A DNA stretch of 64,000 bases from Rhodanobacteraceae bacterium. GTDB taxonomy: Bacteria > Pseudomonadota > Gammaproteobacteria > Xanthomonadales > Rhodanobacteraceae. The position numbers were made by a program, and so were the translations under genes. Where the stretch lies: NCBI GenBank assembly GCA_004299705.1, contig SCQS01000055.1, forward strand, positions 48,225 to 112,224, written 5' to 3'. A model generated the notes under the pieces. It was given only the letters and a program-made list of their open reading frames with translations, did not search any database and was not told the origin of the DNA. Positions 18,160 through 28,122 of this stretch are shown one piece after another; position 1 is the first letter of the stretch; each line of letters starts with the position of its first letter.

Positions 18160-20093
18160 AACCAGCAAAACCGGGGTCAGAGCGCACTTTCGTGGAAGGG
18201 CCTGTATTCCCGGAAATGCAAGTTCGAAAATGCACTCTGACCCCGGTTTTGACGTCCACCGCAAGCCCGGATTCGAAAGTGCACTCTGACCCCGGTTTTG
18301 TCGTGCTGCGCGACGTATTCGGCTACAACGCCTTCCGCGGCCACCAACAGGCCATCATCGAACATCTCGCGGCAGGTGGTGACGCGCTGGTGCTGATGCC
18401 GACCGGCGGCGGCAAGTCGCTGTGCTACCAGATTCCCGCGTTGCTGCGGAACGGCACCGCCATCGTGGTCTCGCCGCTGATCGCGCTGATGCAGGACCAA
18501 GTGGAGGCGTTGCATCAGCTTGGCGTGGCGGCGGCGTTCCTCAATTCCAGTCTCGATGCACGCGCACAGGGCGAGGTCGAGCGGCGCTTCCTCGGCGGTC
18601 AGTTGAAACTCCTGTACGTGGCGCCCGAGCGGCTGCTCACCGCGCGCTTCCTCGACCTGCTCGAACGGGCGAACCTTTCCTTGTTCGCGATCGACGAAGC
18701 CCATTGTGTGTCGCAATGGGGCCACGATTTTCGCCCCGAGTACCGCGAACTCACGGTGCTGCATGAGCGCTATCCGGATGTGCCGCGCATCGCCCTGACC
18801 GCAACCGCCGACGCGCCGACCCGGCGCGAGATCGTCGAACGCCTGGCGCTCGGCCAAGCACGGCAATTCATCTCCAGCTTCGACCGACCGAACATCCGCT
18901 ATCGCATCGCACAGCGTGACCAACCGCACCTGCAATTGAAGACGTTCCTGGCCGGACACCGCGGCGAATCAGGCATCGTCTATTGCCTGTCGCGGCGCAA
19001 GGCCGAGGACACCGCGGAGTGGCTTTGCGAGCAGGGCATCGAGGCGTTGCCCTATCACGCCGGGCTCGACGCGGCCACGCGCGCCGCCAACCAGCAGCGA
19101 TTCCTGCGCGAAGACGGCATCGTGATGTGCGCGACCATCGCCTTCGGCATGGGCATCGACAAACCGGACGTGCGCTTCGTCGCGCATTTGGATCTGCCGA
19201 AAAGCCTGGAAGGTTATTACCAGGAAACCGGGCGCGCCGGGCGCGATGGCCTCCCGGCCGACGCGTGGATGATCTATGGATTGAGCGACCTCGTCACGCT
19301 CGCGCAATTCATCCAGCAGTCCGACGCCGACGAAGCGCGCAAGCGGCTGGAACGCGGCAAGCTCGATGCGCTGCTGGCGTTTGCCGAATCGACCCACTGC
19401 CGCCGCCAGCAACTGCTGGCGTACTTCGGCGAGACGCTGCCGGAACCCTGCGGCAACTGCGACAACTGCCTCGACCCACCGCCGACATGGAACGCAACCG
19501 AAGCCGCGCAGAAGGCGCTGTCATGCGTGTACCGCACCGGCCAACGCTTCGGCGTCGGCTACCTGATCGACGTGCTGCTGGGCAAGGACAACGAGCGCAT
19601 CCGGGCACAGGGACACAAACACCTTTCGGTGCACGGCATCGGCACGGAACTCGACGCGCGGCAATGGCGCGGCGTGTTCCGGCAACTGGTCGCACGCGGC
19701 CTGCTGAGTCCCGACCTCGAAGGCTACGGAAGCCTGCGCCTGACCGCGGCCGCGCACCCGGTCCTGCGCGGCAACGAGGCCGTGCACCTGCGTCGGGAAC
19801 CTGATCGCACGCAGCGTCGTGCCAGCCGTCGCGCCAGCGCCACTGGCAACCGCCGCAGCCTCGACATTGCGCCGCACGAGGAGCCGCTATGGAATGCGCT
19901 GCGCGATACGCGCGCGCAACTGGCCAAGGAACAAGGCGTGCCGGCGTACGTGATCTTCCACGACGCCACCCTTTACGCGATGCTGCGCGAGCGTCCCCGT
20001 GACCGCGAGGCGCTGGCCACCATCAGCGGTGTCGGCGCGCGCAAGCTGGATCGCTACGGCGCGCGCTTTCTTGCCGTGCTGCGGGACGCCTGA
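18156..20093 (+). CDS. recQ: ATP-dependent DNA helicase RecQ with repeat-derived N-terminus
   Basis: Encodes up to 645 residues. Helicase motifs are clear: GHQQAII, Walker [26 protein letters not shown] and GRAGRDG. A zinc site (CRRQQLL...CGNCDNC) and the RQC domain follow, then a C-terminal HRDC domain ([20 protein letters not shown]). The first residue of usual RecQ homology is near position 50 ([13 protein letters not shown]). The 49 codons before it are translated family-B repeat DNA. The ATG at 18156 is coupled to the upstream stop; a GTG at 18303 would start just at the homology. Which is used cannot be told from sequence. Confidence 0.92.
   Translation: MKPAKPGSERTFVEGPVFPEMQVRKCTLTPVLTSTASPDSKVHSDPGFVVLRDVFGYNAFRGHQQAIIEHLAAGGDALVLMPTGGGKSLCYQIPALLRNGTAIVVSPLIALMQDQVEALHQLGVAAAFLNSSLDARAQGEVERRFLGGQLKLLYVAPERLLTARFLDLLERANLSLFAIDEAHCVSQWGHDFRPEYRELTVLHERYPDVPRIALTATADAPTRREIVERLALGQARQFISSFDRPNIRYRIAQRDQPHLQLKTFLAGHRGESGIVYCLSRRKAEDTAEWLCEQGIEALPYHAGLDAATRAANQQRFLREDGIVMCATIAFGMGIDKPDVRFVAHLDLPKSLEGYYQETGRAGRDGLPADAWMIYGLSDLVTLAQFIQQSDADEARKRLERGKLDALLAFAESTHCRRQQLLAYFGETLPEPCGNCDNCLDPPPTWNATEAAQKALSCVYRTGQRFGVGYLIDVLLGKDNERIRAQGHKHLSVHGIGTELDARQWRGVFRQLVARGLLSPDLEGYGSLRLTAAAHPVLRGNEAVHLRREPDRTQRRASRRASATGNRRSLDIAPHEEPLWNALRDTRAQLAKEQGVPAYVIFHDATLYAMLRERPRDREALATISGVGARKLDRYGARFLAVLRDA
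18167..18299. repeat. Family B repeats (three 26-mers) at the recQ start
   Basis: One copy in plus orientation (18167-18192, AAAACCGGGGTCAGAGCGCA...) and two inverted copies ending CTCTGACCCCGGTTTT at 18225-18250 and 18274-18299. They form a large hairpin-capable structure of REPIN type and overlap the recQ reading frame. Confidence 0.8.
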
Positions 20094-20095
20094 GA

Positions 20096-20204
20096 GGGGT
20101 CAGAGTGCGGAAAATCGGGGAAAACCGGGGTCAGAGTGCAATTTCGTCAGGGGCGATCGTGTTACGAGGGTGACTTGCCCGAAATTGCACTCTGACCCCG
20201 GTTT
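20096..20204. repeat. Family B repeats downstream of recQ
   Basis: A partial copy (20096-20110), a full plus-oriented copy at 20121-20146 (AAAACCGGGGTCAGAGTGCA...) and an inverted copy at 20180-20204, beginning two bases after the recQ stop. With the cluster at 18167-18299, recQ is flanked on both sides by the same element. This fills the gap before the rhodanese gene. Confidence 0.8.
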
Positions 20205-20209
20205 CCAGT

Positions 20210-20653
20210 TCAGCGCTTGCCCTTCGCCAGTGGCAGCTCCGCCTGCTTCCACGCATTGATGCCGCCCGCCAGCGTGGCGACGTTGCTGAAACCGGCCTTG
20301 ACCAGGCGCTTCGCGGCCTTGCCCGACTCCACCCCGGTCTTGCACACCGTCACGATCTGCAATTCCTTCGCTTTGGCGATGTCCTTGTTCTCCGGGTCGA
20401 ACTGGCTGGGCGTGACGTTCTTCGAACCGGTGATGTGGCCTTTCTCGAAATCGGCGATCGCGGACAAGTCGACCACCAGCGGCTCGCCGCGGTTGATCAT
20501 CTGCACCAACGCGCCCGGCGTCAGCTCGCGAAAACCGCGGAACTTGCGCGACACCTCCAAGCCGATCAGGGCCAGGACGATCACGATGAACGCCAGCACC
20601 AGCAGGACGTGGTTGGCGATGAAGTGCGGCAGGCGGGTCAGGAGCTCTTGCAT
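20210..20653 (-). CDS. Membrane-anchored rhodanese-domain protein
   Basis: Encodes 147 residues: an N-terminal membrane helix (HVLLVLAFIVIVLALIGLEV) and one rhodanese domain. The active-site cysteine is in VTVCKTGVESGKAA. Such YibN-like proteins carry sulfur as persulfide or act in membrane or redox functions; no partner is evident. The stop codon lies 6 bp from the family B repeat. Confidence 0.8.
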   Translation of the reverse strand: MQELLTRLPHFIANHVLLVLAFIVIVLALIGLEVSRKFRGFRELTPGALVQMINRGEPLVVDLSAIADFEKGHITGSKNVTPSQFDPENKDIAKAKELQIVTVCKTGVESGKAAKRLVKAGFSNVATLAGGINAWKQAELPLAKGKR

Positions 20654-20709
20654 CGGGGTCGTGATCCAGATTGAACGCGGCATTATCGCGGATCGTGGGG
20701 CCGCGCGCC

Positions 20710-21120
20710 TTACTGTTGCGGCGAAATATCCGGCAACCCCGACTCCAGCCACCAATGCTTGGTCTTGTCGTCCCAGTGCCAGGTCTGGTGGTCGACCACG
20801 CTGTAGACCCGCTGGCTGGTCTTCACGATCAGGCTGATCTGGACGGTCTGCCGGACCGTGTCGGGGCCGTCCGCGCTGGGGCCCGAGGTCTCGTATTCGG
20901 CCACCCGCACGGTGTTGTAGAGCGCCTTCTGCTGTGTGGTCAGCGGATGCGCCGCGCGCACCGCCGGATCGACGTAATTCCATGCGTTCTGCAAGTCGCC
21001 CCAGCGCAGCGCGGCGGCATAGCCGTCCAGCGTCTGGTCGCGCAACATGCTCCTGTTCTGCAGGGTCGCGCACCCCGCCAGCAGCAACAGCACGCCCCCC
21101 GCGATCACCAGCTTGCGCAT
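20710..21120 (-). CDS. Small lipoprotein of unknown function
   Basis: Encodes 136 residues. A lipoprotein signal ends in the lipobox LLAGC, so the protein is expected to be lipid-anchored. The rest is an NTF2-like mix of helices and strands with HWWLESGLPDIS near the end. I do not recognise a named family. ATG 21120 was chosen because it gives the lipobox at the right place. Confidence 0.6.
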   Translation of the reverse strand: MRKLVIAGGVLLLLAGCATLQNRSMLRDQTLDGYAAALRWGDLQNAWNYVDPAVRAAHPLTTQQKALYNTVRVAEYETSGPSADGPDTVRQTVQISLIVKTSQRVYSVVDHQTWHWDDKTKHWWLESGLPDISPQQ

Positions 21121-21170
21121 GTTCGAATCCTCTTCGCAACGGCAGCCGCTGATTCTGCCCGAACCGGCAG

Positions 21171-21632
21171 CTACTTGCGCAATCTGGCGAAGAAACGTGC
21201 CGTGAGTGTGGCGGCGGCGCGCCGCTCGCCAGCGATTTCGCAGACCACATCGAGGTGGCCCTTGCCGCGTTCGCGCAGCGAAGCCGCCAGCGCCGCCAGC
21301 ACGCCCTGCTTCACGAAGCGCGCCGTACCGCGTAGTTCGCCCCACACGGGCTCGTGATAGCGAAGCTGCGAATCGCCGACGTAAATGTCGCATTCGAGCC
21401 CCTGCGCGCGCAGGCCGAGTTCGACCAGGCCCCACCCGGCCAGCGTCAGCAGCGACGCCATGCTGCCGCCGAACGCGCAGCCCTTGTCGTTGACGTTGGG
21501 CGCCAGCGGCGCGGTCATCTCGATTTCGTCGCCGGTGTAGCGTGGTACCTTGAGATCCATCGCATCGGCCAGCGGGATGCGTTCCAGAATCTCGGCTTCG
21601 AGGATCGCGGCTGCGGAAATGTGCTTGTCCAT
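21171..21632 (-). CDS. YiiD C-terminal-like hotdog (putative thioesterase)
   Basis: Encodes 153 residues with the pattern APLAPNVNDKGCAFGGSMASL, characteristic of the thioesterase-like domain at the YiiD C-terminus. The fold is hotdog; acyl-CoA or acyl-ACP thioesterase activity is likely but the substrate is unknown. ATG 21632 (MDKHISAAAI) is preferred to a start 21 bases upstream. Confidence 0.7.
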   Translation of the reverse strand: MDKHISAAAILEAEILERIPLADAMDLKVPRYTGDEIEMTAPLAPNVNDKGCAFGGSMASLLTLAGWGLVELGLRAQGLECDIYVGDSQLRYHEPVWGELRGTARFVKQGVLAALAASLRERGKGHLDVVCEIAGERRAAATLTARFFARLRK

Positions 21633-21696
21633 TGCGCAAGTTTCGCGCGGCACGCCGGGCGCGACAAGGTCCGTACGGGCTGACTATGATCGACGC

Positions 21697-22458
21697 ATGA
21701 CCCGCCCGCGTCCGCTTGCCGGCACCCGCATCGCGATCACCCGTCCCGCCGGCACGGGTCGCGCACTCGCGCGTCGCGTGCGGGCGCTGGGCGGCACGCC
21801 GCTGTTGCTGCCCGGGTCGAGCCTGTGCGCGTCGCCCGACACGAAGGCCGCACGGGCAGCGCTGCGGATCGCGCTGGCGTGCGACGTCGTGATCTTCACC
21901 AGCCCCGCGGCGGTGCGCTTCGCGCGGCGGCTGGCCAATTTGCGCTGCCGCGCTCAGGTGCTCGCACCCGGCACCGGCACGCAGCGCGCGCTGCAGCGCG
22001 TCGGCTGCAAAAAGGTCACCGCGCCCGCACGCGAAGACAGTGAAGGCATCCTGGCCCTGCCGATCCTGCACGAGGTGCGCGGCAAGCGCGTCGGCATCGT
22101 CGGCGCGACGGGGGGTCGCGGATTGCTGGATGCCGAACTCAAGGCGCGCGGCGCGCATGCAGTCCACGCATTCGTGTACCGGCGCCTGCCGGCGCGGCTG
22201 GATCGTCGCCACGCCGACGCCTTGCGGCACGACATGCACGAACCGCTGTACGTGCTGTTGTCCAGCGCGGAAGCGCTTGCGAACGTCCTCGCCGCGCTGC
22301 CTGCCGATGCCCGCCACGCGTTGCTCGCGGGCATCGCCGTGGCAAGCAGCGCACGCCTTGCCAGCGTCGCGCATGATGCCGGTTTCGCCCGCGTACTGCG
22401 TGCCGACTCGGCCCACGCGAATGCCATGCTGGCGACAGTCGTCGCGGATCGGGGCTGA
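21697..22458 (+). CDS. hemD: Uroporphyrinogen-III synthase
   Basis: Encodes 253 residues of the two-lobed HemD fold, recognised by [32 protein letters not shown] and LLSSAEALANV. It closes hydroxymethylbilane to uroporphyrinogen III. The sequence is divergent, as is usual for HemD. It heads hemD-hemX-hemY; the usual hemC is not adjacent. Confidence 0.85.
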   Translation: MTRPRPLAGTRIAITRPAGTGRALARRVRALGGTPLLLPGSSLCASPDTKAARAALRIALACDVVIFTSPAAVRFARRLANLRCRAQVLAPGTGTQRALQRVGCKKVTAPAREDSEGILALPILHEVRGKRVGIVGATGGRGLLDAELKARGAHAVHAFVYRRLPARLDRRHADALRHDMHEPLYVLLSSAEALANVLAALPADARHALLAGIAVASSARLASVAHDAGFARVLRADSAHANAMLATVVADRG

Positions 22459-22483
22459 CCCGCTGCCCTGTTAGCATTGCCGC

Positions 22484-23542
22484 ATGACCGACGACATCGA
22501 CGACGACGCCACCGAGCGCAAGCCGCGCGGACGCCCGCCAGGACTGGCTGCATTGGCAATCCTGGTGGCCATCGTGGCGCTGGCCGTGGCCGCCTGGAGC
22601 GTCTGGCGCCTGCACCGTTTCGCGCACGACGAGCTGGCCGCGAACAAGCAACAAGCCGCGACCATCGCGACCCTGCAAAGCCAGCTTGCCGCCGGCAACC
22701 AGCAGGCGCAGGCGGGCAGCCAGCGGATCGGCAACCTCGAGACAAAGCTGGACGACCTGCGCAACACCACGCAAGGCCTGGACCGGCGCATCGCCAACCT
22801 CGAAACCGCCTACACCACCTTGAGCGGGCAACAGCAGTCGGGCCACGACACGCTGCTGTTGAACGATGCCGAGATGCTGCTGCGCACCGGCCAGCAACGC
22901 TACGAATTGTTCCACGACACCGCCGGCGCCCTGAAGGCCTACACCCAGGCGATCGCGGTGCTGGCGCAGGTGCAGAATCCCGCCTACGCACCGGTGCGGG
23001 CCAGCGCCGAAACCGAACGCGATGCGCTGGCCGCGGCCGCACCGCCCTCGCGGCAAACCGCACTGAACACGTTGTCGAGCTTGCGCAGCAAGGTTGCCGC
23101 GCTGCCGCTGGCTTCGGTCGAATCCGCCGCCGCAGCCTCGGCGCCGCCACAGAAACCCGGGTTCTGGTCGCGGGTCGGACACGCCTTCAGCGGCATCGTC
23201 AGCGTGTCGCGCGACAATGGCAGCCACCCGCTGGCCGACACGCGTTTCGCGCGCCAGACGCTCGCGCTCGACCTGGCGCAGGCGCAGGAATCGCTGCTGG
23301 CCTTCGACGATGACACCTACCGCGCCGCGCTGCAGCGCGCGGACGCCATGCTGGCGGCGCAATTCGACACCCGTGACGCAGGTGTCCAGCAAGCCCGCAC
23401 GGAAATCGCGGGCCTGCTGGCCCAGCGTGGCGCCGGCCCGGCACCGAAACTGGGCGGTGCGCTCGCGCAACTGCAAAGCCTGCGCGCCAGCCAGCCCGCC
23501 GCGCCCGCCCCCGCTTCCACCGCCGGGGGCGTCAAGCCATGA
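22484..23542 (+). CDS. hemX: HemX (uroporphyrinogen-III methylase-like membrane protein)
   Basis: Encodes 352 residues: an N-terminal cytoplasmic segment, one membrane helix (LAALAILVAIVALAVAAWSVW), a coiled coil rich in Q and A, and a periplasmic helical domain. This is the HemX family that accompanies hemD; despite the old name it lacks methylase motifs. Its role may be structural or in complex assembly. The stop overlaps the start of hemY (ATGA). Confidence 0.85.
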   Translation: MTDDIDDDATERKPRGRPPGLAALAILVAIVALAVAAWSVWRLHRFAHDELAANKQQAATIATLQSQLAAGNQQAQAGSQRIGNLETKLDDLRNTTQGLDRRIANLETAYTTLSGQQQSGHDTLLLNDAEMLLRTGQQRYELFHDTAGALKAYTQAIAVLAQVQNPAYAPVRASAETERDALAAAAPPSRQTALNTLSSLRSKVAALPLASVESAAAASAPPQKPGFWSRVGHAFSGIVSVSRDNGSHPLADTRFARQTLALDLAQAQESLLAFDDDTYRAALQRADAMLAAQFDTRDAGVQQARTEIAGLLAQRGAGPAPKLGGALAQLQSLRASQPAAPAPASTAGGVKP

Positions 23543-24810
23543 AAGGCAAGCGCTGGCTGATCCTTGCGCTCATCATCATCCTGCTGCTGGCGATCGCGTT
23601 CGTGTGGCTGTCGTCCGATCCCGGTTTCGTGCTGATCCGTTTCCGCGGCTGGCGCATCGAAGCCACGGTGGTGGGTGCGGTCGCGATCCTGATCGCGGCG
23701 TGGATCGCGATCGGCATCATCTGGTGGCTGCTGCTGTGGCCGTTCGGCGCACTCTCGCGGCGGCGGCGCCGGATCAGCCACGAACGCCTGCGCGACGGTC
23801 TGGTCGCCTTGAACGAGGGCCGCAACGTCGAGGCGCACCGCACCCTGCAACGCGCCGCGCAGTATGCGTCGCTGCGCTCGCCCGCGCTGCTGGCCGCGGC
23901 CGAGGCCGCGCACCGCCACGGCGACACCGCGCGCGCGCTGGAAACGCTGGACGAAGCCGCGCAGCACACCCCCGAGGCCGCCCGCATCCTGCGCGCCCGC
24001 ATCCTGCGCGAGAACGGCCGCGCCGAGGAAGCCCTGCAACTGCTGTCGCCCGCCGCCGAGGCCGGCAAGCTGCCGCCGGCCGGCTGGCACGAGTACGCGC
24101 TGGCCGCGCTGGCGACCGGGCAACCGGACAAGGCGCGCGCCGCGCTGGAACCGCTGCGCAAATCCGACACCTTGGGCGCGGCGGCGTATACGGAACTCGT
24201 GACGCAAGTACTCGGCGCATCGCTGCGCGACGCTCCCGATGCCGCGACGCTGCAGGATCTGTGGAAGCGCGCGACCCGCCAGCAACGCCAGATGCCGGCG
24301 CTGCTGGATACATGGGCGCGTCGTGCCGCCGCGCTCGGCAACGCACACGCCGCGCTGGATGCGATCGAGGACGCCGTGAAACGCGAATGGAATCCCGGCC
24401 TCGTCGCCACCTACGGCGAAATCACGCCACCGGCCGAAGCCGCGCAGCGCCTGCACGACGCGACCCAGTGGCAGGAGGCCCACCCCAGCGACGACGCGCT
24501 GTTGCGCACCCTCGGCACGCTGTCGATGCGCGCTTCCGATCCGCGCGACGCGCGCGAGTACCTGGTGCACGCGCTGGCGCTGCAACCGACCGCGGCAGGC
24601 TGGGCCGCGCTGGGCGACGTGCAATCCGCATCGGGCGAACCCGACGACGCCACCCGCTGCTACGCCAATGCGTGGAAGTGCGCGCATGGTGAAATCATCG
24701 CGCCCGGCCCGCACGAAGCCGGCATCGACATCGCGCACTTGACGCTGGAAGAGCGCGACGAACACGGCATGCCGCGGCTGCCGGGCGATGCTTCGCAGCC
24801 GGCGCGCTGA
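23539..24810 (+). CDS. hemY: HemY-type TPR membrane protein
   Basis: Encodes 423 residues. Two membrane helices at the N-terminus (WLILALIIILLLAIAFVWL and a second near residues 45-70) form the HemY_N domain; the rest is TPR repeats (e.g. HRHGDTARALETLDEAAQ). It is distinct from Gram-positive HemY oxidase. It is coupled to hemX and thought to act in late porphyrin steps, although the mechanism is unclear. Confidence 0.88.
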   Translation: MKGKRWLILALIIILLLAIAFVWLSSDPGFVLIRFRGWRIEATVVGAVAILIAAWIAIGIIWWLLLWPFGALSRRRRRISHERLRDGLVALNEGRNVEAHRTLQRAAQYASLRSPALLAAAEAAHRHGDTARALETLDEAAQHTPEAARILRARILRENGRAEEALQLLSPAAEAGKLPPAGWHEYALAALATGQPDKARAALEPLRKSDTLGAAAYTELVTQVLGASLRDAPDAATLQDLWKRATRQQRQMPALLDTWARRAAALGNAHAALDAIEDAVKREWNPGLVATYGEITPPAEAAQRLHDATQWQEAHPSDDALLRTLGTLSMRASDPRDAREYLVHALALQPTAAGWAALGDVQSASGEPDDATRCYANAWKCAHGEIIAPGPHEAGIDIAHLTLEERDEHGMPRLPGDASQPAR

Positions 24811-24816
24811 CTGATC

Positions 24817-25380
24817 TCAGGGAGCGAACCGCACATCCACCACCCAGCCGTTTTGCAGCTGGACATAAAACGGTGGATCCGATCCATCCGCAGGGTAAGT
24901 CCACGTTTCGCCCCACGCAGGCGCCTTGGCACCGAGGTACGCCGCGGTGGCCAATGGGTTGCGCCCGCGCGCGGCCGGAAGCCCGCATTGCGCAATCAGG
25001 CTGGCCACGCTCATCCCGACCGTGACGTTGTTGAAGTCACAATGACCGCCGCGCCCGACAAAACCGTAGCCCAGGGTTTGTTCGCGCACCAGCACGCCGC
25101 CGGAAAAGTCCAGCCGCATCATCAGCCGCTGTGGACCGAAGTTGTAGTACCACGCTTCGGTCGTCACCGCCGCGACGGGTTGGTCGGGTGTTCCCACGGC
25201 CACGCCCGGCGGTCCCACGTAATGGCCGATGTAGAACGGATCGCCGCAGGCTTCGCGCACCTGCGCGGTCGACTCGCCCTGTTGCACGATTTGCGTGCCG
25301 CAACGCAACGCCCATGCGCGTTGCGGCAGCAGCAACGCCAGCGGCGCGAGCAGCAGCAACAACCACCACAAACGTTTCAT
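24817..25380 (-). CDS. Exported DUF2845 protein
   Basis: Encodes 187 residues with a signal peptide (WLLLLLAPLALLLPQRAWA). The mature part carries two DUF2845-like units, each with a cysteine: LRCGTQIVQQGESTAQVREA and the related CDFNNVTVGMSVASLIAQCG, with paired cysteines that could form disulfides. Such proteins are SmpA/BamE-like in size and probably periplasmic; function unknown. It converges on hemY with 6 bp between. Confidence 0.7.
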   Translation of the reverse strand: MKRLWWLLLLLAPLALLLPQRAWALRCGTQIVQQGESTAQVREACGDPFYIGHYVGPPGVAVGTPDQPVAAVTTEAWYYNFGPQRLMMRLDFSGGVLVREQTLGYGFVGRGGHCDFNNVTVGMSVASLIAQCGLPAARGRNPLATAAYLGAKAPAWGETWTYPADGSDPPFYVQLQNGWVVDVRFAP

Positions 25381-25508
25381 GACCGTGCCTCTCATCGAAA
25401 ACCTCGCCACGGCCGCGAGTGTACGCCGCTGCCGCATGCAAGGCGCACCGTTCGCCGCACCCGCGCGCATCGGCGACAATGCAACCAACCCCTTGTCGTG
25501 AGTTCGCC

Positions 25509-25949
25509 ATGGCCATCTGGAAACAGTCCATCGATCTTGCAACCCTCAACGGCTGGAGCGCGCGCACGCTGATGCAGGCGCTCGGCATCCGCATCACCGA
25601 AATCGGCGACGACTACCTGCGCGGCACCATGCCGGTGGACGACCGCACCCGGCAACCCTACGGCATCCTGCACGGCGGCGCGTCGGTGGCGCTGGCGGAA
25701 ACGCTGGGTTCGAGCGCGGCAATGCTGTGCTGCGAAGACGGCCGCGCAACCGTCGGGCTCGAGATCAACGCCAACCACCTGCGCGCGGTGCGCGAAGGCA
25801 CGGTCACCGGCACTGCGCGTCCGCTCCATGTCGGCCGCAGCACGCAGGTGTGGGAAATCCGCATCGAGAACGACACCGGCGAACTGACCTGCATCGCCCG
25901 GCTGACGATGGCGGTGGTGCCGGGTGGTGCGTTCGCGTTGCGGAAGTAA
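25509..25949 (+). CDS. PaaI/EntH-family hotdog thioesterase
   Basis: Encodes 146 residues. The motif YGILHGGASVALAETLGSSAA is the catalytic hotdog helix shared by PaaI, EntH and MenI thioesterases. It hydrolyses acyl-CoA thioesters, likely aromatic or hydroxyacyl types; the exact substrate is not shown by context. Confidence 0.85.
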   Translation: MAIWKQSIDLATLNGWSARTLMQALGIRITEIGDDYLRGTMPVDDRTRQPYGILHGGASVALAETLGSSAAMLCCEDGRATVGLEINANHLRAVREGTVTGTARPLHVGRSTQVWEIRIENDTGELTCIARLTMAVVPGGAFALRK

Positions 25950-25956
25950 CGCCAAC

Positions 25957-26096
25957 AAAGCCCCCTCGTCGCGCTGCGCGCGCGTTCGCTTCGCTCCGCC
26001 CTTCGTTCCGAAGGGGGAAGAACAACGGCGACGCATCGCGCTTGTCCACCCCCTTCGGCACGAAGGGGGTCGATGCGAAGCATCGGGGGGATGCGC
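25957..26096. repeat. Dispersed palindromic repeat, family A (copy 2)
   Basis: Between the thioesterase and rmuC. CCCTTCGTTCCGAAGGGGG and ACCCCCTTCGGCACGAAGGGGGT are nested palindromes, ending GATGCGAAGCATCGGGGGG. Same family as 17279-17379. Confidence 0.65.
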
Positions 26097-26160
26097 GTCT
26101 CATCACGCGCGACCCTGCGAGCGTAACGTCGCCGGCATCCCCGCCCCCTACAATCCCCGC

Positions 26161-27420
26161 ATGGATACGACCCTGCTGATCGTTCTCGTCGTGCTAGCCG
26201 CCACCGCGGTCATTCTGTTGATCGTACTGTTGCTGCGACCCCGCCACGACTCGACCTTGAGCGGCAAGCTGGACGCGTTGCGCGGCGACAGCGAACGCGT
26301 GGAACGCACCTTGCGCGATGAACAGCGCGCGGCACGCTTGGAACTCTCCGAAACGCTGGACCGTCTGGGTGGACAGATCAGGGAACGCCTGGGCGCGCTC
26401 ACCGCCGACAACGAGAAGCGCCTCGTCGAGGTGCGCGCGACGCTGGACGCGCAGCTCAAAAACCTGCAAACCGACAACGCCGTGCAACTGGAAAAGATGC
26501 GCGCCACGGTCGATGAAAAATTGCAGCACACGCTCAACGCGAGGCTGGGTGAGTCGTTCGGCGTGATCGCCAAACAACTCGAAGCCGTGCAACGCGGACT
26601 CGGTGAAATGCAGTCGCTGGCGACCGGCGTGGGCGACTTGAAGCGCGTGCTCAGCAACGTCAAGACCCGCGGCATCTTCGGCGAAACCCAACTGGCCGCG
26701 CTGCTGGCCGAAACCCTGACGCCGGAACAATACGCCACCAACGTCGCCACCGTGCCCGGCTCGAACGAGCGCGTCGAGTTCGCGATCCGCCTGCCCGGCA
26801 CCACCGGCGACGCCCCGGTCTGGCTGCCGATCGACGCGAAGTTCCCGCGCGAGGATTTCGAGCGCCTGATGGAAGCGCAGGAACAGGCCGATGCGGCCGC
26901 CGAGGCCGTGGCACGGCAGGCGCTGGCGCGGCGGATCGAGGCCGAGGCGCAGGACATCCGCGACAAATACGTTGCGCCGCCACACACCACCGACTTCGCG
27001 ATCCTGTTCCTGGCCACCGAAAGCCTGTACGCCGAAGTGCTGCGGCAAGCAGGCTTGTTCGAACGCATCCAGCAGCAATACCGCGTCACGCTGGCGGGCC
27101 CGACCACGCTGTCGGCGCTGCTGAACAGCCTGCGCATGGGCTTTCGCACGCTCGCGATCGAGAAGCGCAGCAGCGAGGTGTGGCAACTGCTCGCGGCGGT
27201 CAAGGCCGAGTTCGGCAAGTTCGGCGCGGTGCTGGAAAAAACCCGCAAGCAACTCGACGCCGCGCGCAACACCATCGACTCGGCCGGTGTGCGTACCCGC
27301 GCGATCGAGCGCAAGCTGCGCGGCGTGGAGGAATTGCCGGCTTCCGATTCGCAGGCGCTGCTGGGCGACTTGTCGGCGAACATCGACGACGACACGGACG
27401 ACGAGTCGGAGCCGACCTGA
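26161..27420 (+). CDS. rmuC: DNA recombination protein RmuC
   Basis: Encodes 419 residues. An N-terminal membrane anchor (LLIVLVVLAATAVILLIVLLL) is followed by a long coiled coil and the RmuC core with GIFGETQLAALL, LPIDAKFPREDFERL and GFRTLAIEKRSSEVW, part of a nuclease-like fold. RmuC limits rearrangements between inverted repeats in E. coli. Family identity is clear; its function here is by homology. Confidence 0.93.
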   Translation: MDTTLLIVLVVLAATAVILLIVLLLRPRHDSTLSGKLDALRGDSERVERTLRDEQRAARLELSETLDRLGGQIRERLGALTADNEKRLVEVRATLDAQLKNLQTDNAVQLEKMRATVDEKLQHTLNARLGESFGVIAKQLEAVQRGLGEMQSLATGVGDLKRVLSNVKTRGIFGETQLAALLAETLTPEQYATNVATVPGSNERVEFAIRLPGTTGDAPVWLPIDAKFPREDFERLMEAQEQADAAAEAVARQALARRIEAEAQDIRDKYVAPPHTTDFAILFLATESLYAEVLRQAGLFERIQQQYRVTLAGPTTLSALLNSLRMGFRTLAIEKRSSEVWQLLAAVKAEFGKFGAVLEKTRKQLDAARNTIDSAGVRTRAIERKLRGVEELPASDSQALLGDLSANIDDDTDDESEPT

Positions 27421-27491
27421 CCAGGCAGACCCTGACGCTGCGGGGATGACGGCGTTAAACTGCTGCGTTCGACGTTGCAAGAGGCCTCGCC

Positions 27492-28121
27492 ATGAGCGAA
27501 CCGGGCAAACCATCCCTGTGTGCCGCCGCCAAACCCACCTCGCCGCCCGTCACGCGCGAGCAGGCGATGGATGCGGTGCGCACATTGCTGCGCTGGGCTG
27601 GCGACGAGCCGACCCGCGAGGGCTTGCACGACACGCCCAAGCGCGTGGTCGACGCCTACACGGAGTGGTTTTCCGGCTACCACGAGGACCCGCAGGATTA
27701 CCTGCGGCGCACCTTCGAGGAAGTCGCCGGCTACGACGAAATGATCGTGCTGCGCGACATCCAGTTCGAATCGTTCTGCGAACACCACATGGCGCCGATC
27801 ATCGGCCGCGCGCACGTGGGTTACGTGCCGGACGGGAAAGTCGTCGGCATTTCCAAGCTGGCGCGCGTGGTGGATGCCTTCGCGCACCGCTTCCAGGTGC
27901 AGGAAAAACTCACCGCGCAGATCGCCACCTGCATCAGCGAAGTGCTGGCGCCGCGCGGCGTCGGCGTGGTGATCGACGCCACCCACCAGTGCATGACCAC
28001 ACGCGGCGTGCACAAGCGCGGCGTGTCGCTGGTGACCAGCCAGATGCTGGGCAGCTTCCGCGAAGACGCACGCACGCGCGCGGAGTTCCTGCGTTTCATC
28101 GACATCGACGGCGGGCACTGA
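27492..28121 (+). CDS. folE: GTP cyclohydrolase I
   Basis: Encodes 209 residues of type I FolE. Zinc ligands are visible in SFCEHHMAP and [17 protein letters not shown] and [15 protein letters not shown] are conserved. It makes dihydroneopterin triphosphate, the first step to folate. The 70-bp gap after rmuC carries no clear terminator, so read-through is possible. Confidence 0.95.
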   Translation: MSEPGKPSLCAAAKPTSPPVTREQAMDAVRTLLRWAGDEPTREGLHDTPKRVVDAYTEWFSGYHEDPQDYLRRTFEEVAGYDEMIVLRDIQFESFCEHHMAPIIGRAHVGYVPDGKVVGISKLARVVDAFAHRFQVQEKLTAQIATCISEVLAPRGVGVVIDATHQCMTTRGVHKRGVSLVTSQMLGSFREDARTRAEFLRFIDIDGGH

Positions 28122-28122
28122 T

